Source: Bradyrhizobium sp. 138
GTDB lineage: Bacteria; Pseudomonadota; Alphaproteobacteria; Rhizobiales; Xanthobacteraceae
Length of the DNA stretch: 64,000 nt
NCBI RefSeq assembly: GCF_023074075.1
Contig: NZ_JADPKT010000095.1
Location: 62,001-126,000 of the forward strand
Reading direction: 5' to 3'
A program made the translations under genes and the position numbers. Positions within the stretch are counted from its first letter, which is position 1. Each line of letters starts with the position of its first letter. Positions 1-8,104 of the stretch are shown piece by piece. The notes under the pieces were generated by a model. The model was not told where the DNA came from, did not search any database, and was given only the letters and a program-made list of their open reading frames with translations.

Positions 1-903
1 CGGGCCGGAGGCGAGCAGACGGATGTCGTTACAGATTTTCGTCAGCTTGCTCGCCGTGCGCTTGAGGACGCCCGAGAGCTGCACATAGGCGCCGGTGTCC
101 GAGGTCGCCTCGACGAGATCGCCCGCGAGGATGAAATCGACCCCGGTGAGCGCGCTCAGATGCCGGACCGCGAGCTTGGGATATCCGACCGCAGCCGTGA
201 CGGAGGTGCCGATCGCGGTGGCGCCGAGATTGATCTCGCGCAGCAGCGCACGCGCTTCGGAGATGCGGTCGACTTCCTCGCCGATCGTGGTGCCCCAGCC
301 CCGGAATTCGGCCCCGAGCGACATCGGCACCGCATCCTGGAGATGCGTGCGGCCCATCTTCAGGACGCGGTCGAACTCGCGGCCCTTGGCGAAGAAAGCT
401 TCCTGGAGCTGGCGCAGCGCGGTCATGTAACTCTCGAGCCGGAGGATCAGCGCCAGCCGAAAAGCGGTCGGATAGGTGTCGTTGGTCGACTGGCCGTAAT
501 TGACGTGGTCGTTGGGACTGACGTGCTGGTAGTCGCCCTTCGTAAGGCCGAGCGATTCCAGCGCGAGGTTCGCGATCACCTCGTTGGCATTCATGTTGGT
601 GGAGGTGCCGGCGCCGCCCTGGATGAAGTCGGTGACGAACTGATCCATCATGTCGCCGGCGATGACGCGGTCGCAGCCGAGGATGATCGCATCGGCGACC
701 TTGGCCTCGATCGCGCCGAGATCGCGATTGGCCATGGCGGCGGCCTTCTTGACGTACCCGAGCGCCTTCACGAAGTAAGGCTCCTGGTTCATCGGAATGC
801 CGGTGATGTGGAAGTTCTCCTTACCCCGGATGGTCTGGACGCCGTAATAGATGTCGTCGGCGATCTCACGCTGTCCGAGGAAATCCTGCTCGGTACGGCT
901 CAT
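1..903 (-). CDS. aspA: Aspartate ammonia-lyase (aspartase), 3' part cut by window edge
   Basis: Reversible deamination of L-aspartate to fumarate and ammonia in the cytoplasm. The first 301 codons are visible from an ATG at 903; the C-terminus lies outside the window. Family blocks are clear: GAGTSTNMNANEV around residues 108-120, QSTNDTYPTA after it, then GRTHLQDAVP. The STNMNANEV form favours aspartase over class II fumarase, which usually has SGTQSNMN here. The signature loop (SSxMPxKxN) would lie in the missing part, so completeness cannot be judged. Aspartase is highly likely; fumarase is the only serious alternative. Confidence 0.9.
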   Translation of the reverse strand, partial: MSRTEQDFLGQREIADDIYYGVQTIRGKENFHITGIPMNQEPYFVKALGYVKKAAAMANRDLGAIEAKVADAIILGCDRVIAGDMMDQFVTDFIQGGAGTSTNMNANEVIANLALESLGLTKGDYQHVSPNDHVNYGQSTNDTYPTAFRLALILRLESYMTALRQLQEAFFAKGREFDRVLKMGRTHLQDAVPMSLGAEFRGWGTTIGEEVDRISEARALLREINLGATAIGTSVTAAVGYPKLAVRHLSALTGVDFILAGDLVEATSDTGAYVQLSGVLKRTASKLTKICNDIRLLASGP

Positions 904-939
904 GGGCGCTCCTTGCTGCATGCGCGCGAGGCCTTCACG

Positions 940-1461
940 TCAGTTCTGGCACAGCGCGCTGGTCACGAAAGTATCGGTGCGGCAGTCGTCAGGCTTGCGT
1001 TGCCGGCCCGGGATCAGGACCTTGGCCGAGCATTTCTCGGCGGAATCGGCATTCAGGCTCTTGCCTTCCTTGTAGCCCTTGCTCTGGCAGAGCTGGTCGG
1101 CGGCCTGCTTGCAGTCGGGCGCACCGTTCGACGAGGCTGGACAGGCGATGCGACCCGAGACCATGGTCGAGGGCTTGGCCAGTCGCGACAGGTCGTTCAT
1201 GGTTTCACTGGGGCTTTTGATCGGCGGCAGGATCGAGGGCAGCTTGTCGAACAGCTTGCCCATTTCATTGATCAGCCCGGGATTTTCTGCGGGTGCGGGC
1301 GTCGAGGGCGGCGGCGCGGCCTGCGGCCCTTGCTCCTGCAGGCCAAGCGACGGCGGCGCCGATTGCGTCCACCCGGTCCCGCCGGCACCGAGCAGGAGCA
1401 GCAGCACTGCTGACATCAGCGTCCCGAGCCGAAAGGCCGGATTGCCGGATCGAACCATCAT
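940..1461 (-). CDS. Secreted proline-rich hypothetical protein
   Basis: A 173-residue protein with an N-terminal signal sequence (hydrophobic run at about residues 14-30, probable cleavage near TGWTQS), then a Pro/Ala-rich linker (about 33-60) and a C-terminal part with six cysteines (for example IACPAS, PDCKQ, QLCQSKGY, DDCRTD), which suggests disulfides in the periplasm. I do not recognise the family. It is on the same strand as aspA, with a 36-bp gap before it. The start could be either of two adjacent ATGs (1461 or 1458). Confidence 0.7.
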   Translation of the reverse strand: MMVRSGNPAFRLGTLMSAVLLLLLGAGGTGWTQSAPPSLGLQEQGPQAAPPPSTPAPAENPGLINEMGKLFDKLPSILPPIKSPSETMNDLSRLAKPSTMVSGRIACPASSNGAPDCKQAADQLCQSKGYKEGKSLNADSAEKCSAKVLIPGRQRKPDDCRTDTFVTSALCQN

Positions 1462-1507
1462 GACGGCAACCGTAGCCGAAGCCGGCCCTGCGGCAAAGCG
1501 CGGAGGT

Positions 1508-2089
1508 TTAGATCAGCTTGATGGCGACGACGAAGCCGAGCACCAGCAACGCGGCGCCGACCCCCACCACGAGAGCGAGATGCCTCTCGATCCGGACGCG
1601 GATCCAGTCGCCATAGCGGTTGAGCAGGATCGCGACGACGAAGAAGCGTCCGCCGCGCGCAACGATCGAGCACAGGATGAACAGGATGATGTTGTAGCCG
1701 GCAAAGCCCGAAGTGATGGTGACGAGCTTGTAGGGGATCGGCGTCAGCCCCTTGAGCAGGATGATGATTGCCCCCCATTCCGCATAGGAGGCGCGGAAGG
1801 CCTCGACCTTGCCGCCGAGGCCGTAGACCTGGATCAGCCATTGGCCGACCGAATCGAACAGCAGCGCACCGATGGCGTAGCCGACGATGCCGCCGAGCAC
1901 CGAGGTGACGGTACAGACCATTGCATAGACCCAGGCGCGCTGCGGGCGCGCCAGCGACATCGGGATCAGCATCACATCCGGCGGGACCGGAAAGAACGAG
2001 CTTTCCGCGAAAGACACGACGCCCATGATCCAGAGCGCGTAGGGCTTGTGGGCGGCGTCGATGCACCAATCATAGATACGTTTCAGCAT
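1508..2089 (-). CDS. DedA/YqaA-family membrane protein (VTT/SNARE-associated domain)
   Basis: Integral inner-membrane protein of 193 residues. The family's glycine/proline-rich re-entrant segments are present: ESSFFPVPPDVMLIP near residues 27-41 and KGLTPIPYKLVTITSGF around residues 108-124, with several hydrophobic helices and a final basic tail. DedA-superfamily proteins act in lipid flipping and membrane homeostasis; the substrate here is unknown. I chose the ATG at 2089 (MLKRIYDW) over an upstream in-frame ATG at 2110 because the family starts close to that segment. YqaA-type rather than classic DedA because of its short length. Confidence 0.82.
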   Translation of the reverse strand: MLKRIYDWCIDAAHKPYALWIMGVVSFAESSFFPVPPDVMLIPMSLARPQRAWVYAMVCTVTSVLGGIVGYAIGALLFDSVGQWLIQVYGLGGKVEAFRASYAEWGAIIILLKGLTPIPYKLVTITSGFAGYNIILFILCSIVARGGRFFVVAILLNRYGDWIRVRIERHLALVVGVGAALLVLGFVVAIKLI

Positions 2090-2155
2090 GGCGCCGCGAT
2101 GAAGCACCATGGGACGGATTTGTCCATGCCGAGATTGAGGCGAATTATGACGTTT

Positions 2156-2560
2156 CTAGTGGCGCTTGCGCGCGGCACGGCCCTCGAGCGCGACAATTGG
2201 CCGCCTGGCGGCCACGCGCGGTGACGCGACTTTGGGCAGCTTCATCGCGGATTTCGGCAGTTTCTCGGCGATGCCGAGCATGTCTTCCCGCCGCGTCATT
2301 TCCCGCCAGACGTCCTCGGGGCGCACGCCGGCAGAGGCCCAGAGCACGGTGAGATTGTACAAGAGATCGGCGCTTTCCCGGATCACGGCCTCGGTATCGC
2401 CATTGACCGCATCGATCACGACTTCGATGGCCTCTTCGGCCAGCTTCTTCGCCATTTTTGAGGGCCCGCGCTGAAACAGCCGGGCCGTGCGCGATGTTGC
2501 CGGATCAAGGTCCCTGGCCGCGAGCACAGCCAGATATAGCCGCTCAAGCGAATCACTCAT
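2156..2560 (-). CDS. hisE: Phosphoribosyl-ATP pyrophosphatase-like protein (HisE/MazG fold)
   Basis: HisE cleaves pyrophosphate from phosphoribosyl-ATP in histidine synthesis. The all-alpha MazG-like core is visible: KKLAEEAIEVVIDAV followed by ESADLLYNLTVLW, which supply the Glu/Asp metal ligands. It is 134 residues, with an extra basic tail of about 40 residues after the core. It stands alone, not beside hisF/hisA/hisH, so it may be a second HisE-like copy or a house-cleaning NTP pyrophosphatase. The ATG at 2560 (MSDSLERL) fits the family better than the ATG at 2584. Confidence 0.78.
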   Translation of the reverse strand: MSDSLERLYLAVLAARDLDPATSRTARLFQRGPSKMAKKLAEEAIEVVIDAVNGDTEAVIRESADLLYNLTVLWASAGVRPEDVWREMTRREDMLGIAEKLPKSAMKLPKVASPRVAARRPIVALEGRAARKRH

Positions 2561-2617
2561 GGTACGCAAAACTACTCGAAACAAATGGCCGGCGTGTTAA
2601 CACGCGACAAGATAAGC

Positions 2618-2655
2618 AAAAAACAGGCCGCCGCGGCAAGCACGACGGCCTGTTC
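2618..2655 (-). terminator. Rho-independent terminator of the 2679-3044 gene
   Basis: Read on the minus strand, ACAGGCCG and CGGCCTGT form a stem followed by a run of six T. It lies about 25 bp downstream of the stop codon at 2679, so it ends that transcript before hisE. Confidence 0.75.
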
Positions 2656-2678
2656 GCCGATGACGTTTGGCCGATCAG

Positions 2679-3044
2679 TTAATAGCAGCTGTAGCCGGAA
2701 TAGCCGTGGGCGCAGGGGTTTTTGTAGCCGCCATAGGTGTAGCGGTTGCTCGAGTCGTAATAATAGGGACCATAGCCGGGGCTGCTGTAATAGACCGGGC
2801 CGCCACCGTAATAGTAGCCCGGGCCCGGATCGTAATCATAGGCGTAGGCATCGCGGCTGGCCGCGATCGCGAGACCGGTGCCGATGGCCGCGAAGGCCGC
2901 AGCTGCGGCCGCGCCGCCTCCGCCGCCACGCCAATGGCGGCCGCCCGCATAGGAAGCGGTCGGGACGATTGCGGTCAACGCCAGCACCGCGGCGGTGGCA
3001 AGAACGGCCTTTCGGCCCGTAAATTTGGAGAATCGCTCGAACAT
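2679..3044 (-). CDS. Secreted Gly/Tyr-rich small protein
   Basis: A 121-residue protein with a signal peptide (about residues 10-33, ending near ASYAGG), a Gly/Ala-rich hydrophobic stretch, then a tail of repeated Tyr-Gly-Pro units and a C-terminal cysteine pair region (NPCAHGYSGYSC). Such YG-rich exported proteins of rhizobia resemble the BA14K/glycine-rich surface proteins in style, but no specific family is claimed. An AGGAGG ribosome site sits 9 bp before the ATG at 3044, which settles the start over the ATG at 3104. Confidence 0.75.
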   Translation of the reverse strand: MFERFSKFTGRKAVLATAAVLALTAIVPTASYAGGRHWRGGGGGAAAAAAFAAIGTGLAIAASRDAYAYDYDPGPGYYYGGGPVYYSSPGYGPYYYDSSNRYTYGGYKNPCAHGYSGYSCY

Positions 3045-3272
3045 GTCTTGGGCCCTCCTTTGGGACCTGGAATGGACGCCTGCGGACAGGCTCATGCCTC
3101 TCAAACCCGCATGACCTAAGTTGGGTTCCCCAACCCCAACACAAGCTGAACGGGGTTGCGTAACGATGCCGCAACGCCGCTCATCGGCCGTTCATGTTCG
3201 CGCGCGCACGCTCGTCGTCCGCCGGCGCTGCGAGCGTCACGAAACCATAACAATGCGGGACCGGCGCAACTG

Positions 3273-4322
3273 ATGTCGGAATTCAAGACGATCGCGCTTC
3301 GTTGCCTGCTGGCCCTCTCGATCCCGCTTGCGACACTGATTGCCCGCGACGTCAGCGCCGCCGAGACCGCTGCGCCCTCCGTTGCGATCCACTTCAGCTT
3401 CGACCGCCCATTGGACGCGAGCATGGCGCCGTTCTTCCTGGCGGCGAAGGACGGCAGGTTCAGCGCCGAGCGTCTCAACGTGTCCTTCGGCAGCACAAAC
3501 GGATCGCCGGAGGCGCTCGCACGCATCGCCCGGGGCGACAGCGAGCTTGCGCTCGTCGACATCAACGAGTTGATCCGCTTTCGCGACAAGGAAGATGCGG
3601 CGCCGATCAAGGCGGTGTTCATGCTGTTCAACCGCGCGCCCTACGCGATCGTCGCGCGCAAGAGCCGAGGCATCCATGTGTTGCCCGATCTCGACGGCAA
3701 GACCGTCGGCGTTGCCGACAGCGATCTGTCGATGCGGTTGTGGCCGGCGCTGGCGCAGCAGAACGGCGTCAAGGCCTCACGCGTCAAATTCCACAAGATC
3801 AGCGCGGCGGTGCGCGAGCCCCTTCTGTCCGCGGGACAGGTCGATGCGGTCGCGGGCTTCAGCTATCTCTCCGCGGTGAATTTGCGCGACCGCGGCGTGC
3901 CCGGAGCCGATCTTGTCGTGCTGCGTTATGCCGACTATGGCTGCGAGGCCTATGGCTTTGCCGTGGTGGCCAATGCCGCCTTCGCCGCGGCAAAACCGGA
4001 CGCCGTGAAGGGCTTCGTCCGCGCCTTGATCGCCGGCATCGCCGCGACCGTCAAGGAGCCGGCGCGTGCGGCGGACGAGGCCGCGAGCCGCATCGACGGC
4101 GGCGACCGCGACCTGGAGCTGGAACGCCTGCGCACCGTCCTCGTCGATAACGTCCTCACGGACGAGGTCAAGCGCCGCGGTCTCGGCGGCATTGAGCCAC
4201 AACGCCTGGAGCGCTCGATCGACCAGATCGCACAGGACTTCAAATTCCGGAAGCGGCCGACCGCAAGCGATATCTTCGACGACCGGTTCCTGCCGCCGGT
4301 CGCGGGGCGGCTGATCAATTGA
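3273..4322 (+). CDS. NMT1/THI5-like ABC transporter substrate-binding protein
   Basis: A 349-residue periplasmic binding protein with a signal peptide (cleavage near DVSAAE, about residue 30). The SsuA/ThiY/NMT1-type type II fold is indicated by SFDRPLDASMAPFFLAA at the front (binding-site loop) and by DLDGKTVGVADSDLS and QVDAVAGFSYLS later. The family binds taurine, nitrate, pyrimidines or similar small molecules. No permease or ATPase of the same system is adjacent, so it is an orphan; ndvA downstream is an unrelated exporter. The ATG at 3273 was chosen because it puts the signal peptide at the N-terminus. Confidence 0.8.
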   Translation: MSEFKTIALRCLLALSIPLATLIARDVSAAETAAPSVAIHFSFDRPLDASMAPFFLAAKDGRFSAERLNVSFGSTNGSPEALARIARGDSELALVDINELIRFRDKEDAAPIKAVFMLFNRAPYAIVARKSRGIHVLPDLDGKTVGVADSDLSMRLWPALAQQNGVKASRVKFHKISAAVREPLLSAGQVDAVAGFSYLSAVNLRDRGVPGADLVVLRYADYGCEAYGFAVVANAAFAAAKPDAVKGFVRALIAGIAATVKEPARAADEAASRIDGGDRDLELERLRTVLVDNVLTDEVKRRGLGGIEPQRLERSIDQIAQDFKFRKRPTASDIFDDRFLPPVAGRLIN

Positions 4323-4408
4323 GCAAAACCGGCAGCTTCCGCTATATCTCGCGCGCGATCCCTGCTTAGAATACGGGCACCATCATCCGTTTCGAGTTCG
4401 TCGCCCGC

Positions 4409-6217
4409 ATGTCCATCTTCCGTCTCTACACCCGCGTTCTCGAGCTGCTCGGCAAGGAGGCACGGCTGGGCTGGCTGCTCGCGGTCGCCAATCTCCTGCT
4501 GGCGGCCTCGCAATTCGCCGAGCCGGTTCTGTTCGGCCGGATCGTCGACGTGCTCTCGGGCAAGACGGTGGCCGGCTCCAGCTCGGCCTGGCCGTTCCTG
4601 GTGGCCTGGGTCGCGTTTGGGCTCTTCACCATCCTGTGCAGCGCGCTCGTGGCCCTGCAGGCCGACCGGCTCTCGCACCGCCAGCGCCAGGCGGTGCTGA
4701 CCGACTATTTCGAGCACATCCTGCAACTGCCGTTGACCTTCCATTCCGGCACCCATTCGGGCCGGCTGATGAAGGTGATGCTCAACGGCACCGACGCGCT
4801 GTGGCGGCTATGGCTCGGCTTCTTCCGCGAGCACTTTGCCGCGATCCTCTCGGTGATGGTGCTGCTGCCGCTGTCGCTCTACCTGAACTGGCGGCTCGCG
4901 ATCCTGCTGTTCGTGCTCTGCATCGTGTTCACCGCGCTGACGACCTTCGTGGTGCGCAAGACCTTCGGCATGCAGATGGAGGTCGAGGAACACTACAGCG
5001 AGCTCTCCGCCCGCGCCTCCGATGCGCTCGGCAATGTCGCGCTGGTGCAGAGCTTCGTCCGTGTCGAATCCGAGGTGAAGGGGCTGCGCTCCGTCGCCGA
5101 TCAATTGCTCGAAGCGCAGATGCCGGTGCTGTCGTGGTGGGCGCTCGTCACCGTCATCACGCGCGCCTCCACCACCATCACGGTGCTGGCGATCTTCACG
5201 CTCGGTATCGCGCTGCACGACCAGGGGCTCACCTCGGTCGGCGAGATCGTGATGTTCGTGAGCTTTGCGACGCTGCTGATCCAGAAGCTCGAGCAGGTCG
5301 TGAGCTTCATCAACAGCGTGTTCATGGAAGCGCCGCGCCTGCGCGAGTTCTTCGGCGTGCTCGACGCCGTGCCCGCGGTGCACGACCGGCCCGACGCGAT
5401 CGATGCCGGCAGGCTGTCCGGCCTCGTCGAGTTCAACGACGTCACCTTCTCCTATGACGGCAAGCGGCCGGCGATCGAGGATCTCACCTTCACCGCGCTG
5501 CCCGGCCAGACCATCGCGCTGGTCGGCCCGACCGGCGCCGGCAAATCGACCGCGATTGCGCTCTTGCATCGCGCCTTCGATCCGCAATCCGGCTTCATCA
5601 AGATCGACGGCATGGACGTGCGCGGCGTGACGCTGACCTCGCTGCGGCGGAACATCGGCGTCGTGTTCCAGGAGGCGCTGTTGTTCAACCGCTCGATCGA
5701 GGAGAACTTGCGCGTCGGCAAGCCGGACGCGACCGAGGCCGAGATGCGCAAGGCGGCCGAGCGCGCGCAGGCGCTCGAATTCATCGAGCGCAGCGGCGGC
5801 TTCGCGACCAATGCCGGCGAGCGCGGCCGCATGTTGTCCGGCGGCGAGCGGCAGCGTCTGTCGATCGCCCGCGCGCTGCTGAAGGACCCGCCGATCCTGA
5901 TTCTGGACGAAGCGACCTCCGCGCTCGATGCCGTCACCGAGACCAAGGTGAATGCCGCTCTCGATGAAGTGATGAAGGGCCGCACCACCTTCGTGATCGC
6001 CCACCGCCTCTCCACCATCCGCAACGCCACGCGGATCCTGGTGTTCGAGAACGGGCGCGTGATCGAAAGCGGAACTTTCGATGAACTCGTGACCAAAGGC
6101 GGCCATTTTGCCGAGCTCGCCAGGGCCCAGTTCATGGTCCATGAAACCGCCCAAGCAAGCACACGGGCCAGCATGACGGCGGCTGAGGCTGCCGCGACGA
6201 CAGCCGAATCCTCCTAG
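4409..6217 (+). CDS. ndvA: Cyclic beta-1,2-glucan ABC exporter (NdvA/ChvA family)
   Basis: Fused permease-ATPase half-transporter of 602 residues that works as a homodimer in the inner membrane to export cyclic beta-glucan to the periplasm, a trait needed for osmoadaptation and host infection in rhizobia. Six hydrophobic helices fill residues 20-310. The ATPase has Walker A GPTGAGKST (about 372-380), signature LSGGERQR (about 476), Walker B ILILDEATS (about 494) and the H-loop IAHRLST (about 530). Length and the N-terminal MSIFRLYTRVLELL match NdvA/ChvA. The C-terminus ends in an Ala/Thr/Ser-rich tail. Confidence 0.92.
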   Translation: MSIFRLYTRVLELLGKEARLGWLLAVANLLLAASQFAEPVLFGRIVDVLSGKTVAGSSSAWPFLVAWVAFGLFTILCSALVALQADRLSHRQRQAVLTDYFEHILQLPLTFHSGTHSGRLMKVMLNGTDALWRLWLGFFREHFAAILSVMVLLPLSLYLNWRLAILLFVLCIVFTALTTFVVRKTFGMQMEVEEHYSELSARASDALGNVALVQSFVRVESEVKGLRSVADQLLEAQMPVLSWWALVTVITRASTTITVLAIFTLGIALHDQGLTSVGEIVMFVSFATLLIQKLEQVVSFINSVFMEAPRLREFFGVLDAVPAVHDRPDAIDAGRLSGLVEFNDVTFSYDGKRPAIEDLTFTALPGQTIALVGPTGAGKSTAIALLHRAFDPQSGFIKIDGMDVRGVTLTSLRRNIGVVFQEALLFNRSIEENLRVGKPDATEAEMRKAAERAQALEFIERSGGFATNAGERGRMLSGGERQRLSIARALLKDPPILILDEATSALDAVTETKVNAALDEVMKGRTTFVIAHRLSTIRNATRILVFENGRVIESGTFDELVTKGGHFAELARAQFMVHETAQASTRASMTAAEAAATTAESS

Positions 6218-6406
6218 CAAGTCCTCATACCACCGCCGAAATTCGGCCTATTTCATTGCGGAATACCGCGCCTGGCCCCCTATTCTCGACGCATCAGCCG
6301 GTATAGGTTTGCGGCGCCGCAAGCGGCGGCGCAGAATTTCAAAACCGAACATCAGATCACGAGAACCGTCCGTATCAGGCGGGTCTCCAAGGACCGGAAT
6401 CGGATA

Positions 6407-7915
6407 GTGCACGCCTTACGCCCGCTGCTTCGCAAATCGCTATTCAACCTGTTCGCCGCGAGCCTCGCATGTGCCGCGCTGCTTGCGCCGCGCGCGGCGA
6501 GCGCTGAAGCGCTGCTGCTGATCGAAGCGGACAGCGGCAAGGTGCTGCAGGCGGATAACGCGACCATTCCCTGGTATCCGGCCTCCGTCACCAAGATCAT
6601 GACCGCCTATGTGGCGCTGAAAGCTGTCAAGGACGGCAGACTGACGCTCGACACGCTGCTCACGGTATCGCCGACGGCGGCCTCGCAATCGCCCTCGAAA
6701 ATGGGGTTCCGTCCGGGAACGCAGCTCACCGTCGACAACGCGCTGAAGATGATGATGGTCAAGTCGGCGAACGACATGGCCGTGGTGCTTGCCGAAGGCG
6801 TCGGCGGCTCGATCGACGGCTTCTCCGCGATGATGAACGACACCGCCAGAAAGCTCGGCATGACGCAGACCAGCTACGTCAATCCGAACGGCCTGCCCGC
6901 CGACGGCCAGATCACGTCGGCGCGCGACCTCGGCATCTTGGCGCGCTCGTTCCTGCGCGACCTGCCGGAATACGAATACTTCATGCACATCCCGGCGATC
7001 CGTTTTGGCAAGCGCATCACCGGCAATTTCAACAAGCTGATCGGCCGCTATCCCGGCGCCGACGGTTTCAAGACCGGCTTCATCTGTGCCTCCGGCTACA
7101 ATCTCGTGGCGTCGGCGACGCGCAACGGCCGCCGGCTGATCGCGGTGGTGCTCGGCGCCAATTCCGGCACGGCGCGTGCGGTGAAGGCGGCGCAGCTGCT
7201 CGAGCGCGGCTTCGGCCAGGACAATCTGACGTGGCTGCGCCCCTCGCTCGGCACGGTCGACAACCTCGTGCCGGTCGACGCCTCGCCGCCGAACCTGCGC
7301 GACGAGATGTGCGGGCCCAACCGCAAGCGGCCGGCCAGCGATGACGACGATGCGCTGATCGCGGCCAATGGCGGCGCGATGGGATCCACCTCGGCCACCG
7401 GAGGCGAAGCCCAGGTGACCTTCTTCACCGCCGGCCTGCAGCCGCCCCTGATGAAGGCTTCCGAGCTGATGGCCTCGGCCCCCGCGGCGGTCGAACCCGT
7501 GCTGGTCTATACCGGCCCGACCCGTACCGGCACGGCCCTGATCGCGGCGGTCGCGGCGGATGCCGACCAGCAGGCGGCGTCCAAGCCGCGTGGCAAGAAG
7601 TCGCGCGTCGCCAAGAAGCCCGACGCGGCCGACAAGCCGAAAGACGCGGGCAAGGACGCCAATAAGGACGTCAAGACGGCGGCAGCGAAGCCGAATACCA
7701 AGTCGGCTGAGGCCAAGAACGACGGCAAGAACAACGGCAAGAACGACAGTAAGAACGACAAGACTGCGGCCAAGCCGGCGGCGCCCAAGCATGCAGCCGC
7801 CAAGCACGATACGGCGGCAAAACCCGCCGAGAAGCCTGCCGCGGGCGGCGATCCGAAGCCCGCCAAGCCGAAGGCTGCGACCAAGCCCGCTGCCAAGCCG
7901 GCCAACAACAGTTAA
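6407..7915 (+). CDS. D-alanyl-D-alanine carboxypeptidase (PBP5/6, S11 family) with long Lys/Ala-rich tail
   Basis: Trims the terminal D-Ala from peptidoglycan stem peptides in the periplasm. A signal peptide ends near residue 33 (RAASAEA). The serine-penicillin-binding motifs are intact: SVTK (S60-K63), SAN (S120-N122) and KTG (K222-G224). The catalytic domain ends near residue 300. The last 120 residues are low-complexity Lys/Ala/Asp/Asn with imperfect KNDGKN repeats (7725-7765), probably a cell-wall-binding or spacer segment. The start codon is GTG at 6407. Total length 502 is longer than the usual 390, because of the tail. Confidence 0.92.
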   Translation: MHALRPLLRKSLFNLFAASLACAALLAPRAASAEALLLIEADSGKVLQADNATIPWYPASVTKIMTAYVALKAVKDGRLTLDTLLTVSPTAASQSPSKMGFRPGTQLTVDNALKMMMVKSANDMAVVLAEGVGGSIDGFSAMMNDTARKLGMTQTSYVNPNGLPADGQITSARDLGILARSFLRDLPEYEYFMHIPAIRFGKRITGNFNKLIGRYPGADGFKTGFICASGYNLVASATRNGRRLIAVVLGANSGTARAVKAAQLLERGFGQDNLTWLRPSLGTVDNLVPVDASPPNLRDEMCGPNRKRPASDDDDALIAANGGAMGSTSATGGEAQVTFFTAGLQPPLMKASELMASAPAAVEPVLVYTGPTRTGTALIAAVAADADQQAASKPRGKKSRVAKKPDAADKPKDAGKDANKDVKTAAAKPNTKSAEAKNDGKNNGKNDSKNDKTAAKPAAPKHAAAKHDTAAKPAEKPAAGGDPKPAKPKAATKPAAKPANNS

Positions 7916-8104
7916 CGGCGCCCCTCACCGCGGCGGCCGGTGCTTCGCACCTGCGGCAGCGCCGTTCGCGATGATTCCAGTGGCCCCTCCCCGGCCTTTG
8001 CCCTAAGCCTCGACGGCTTGCCACGCGTTGCGGCAGGTTCGATACTGGCGGCAATGAGGCAAGCCCGAGACACAACGGGCTCTGGTCAATGAGGGGAGTT
8101 TTCC

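Noticed and set aside
160..1413. A 417-codon plus-strand open frame over aspA
   Set aside because: It is the complement of aspA, whose frame gives a clear aspartase; the plus-strand product is Arg/Gly/Asp-rich shadow sequence.
4808..6220. A 470-codon minus-strand frame over ndvA
   Set aside because: Antisense shadow of a well-supported ABC exporter, with His/Arg/Asp-rich content typical of high-GC antisense frames.
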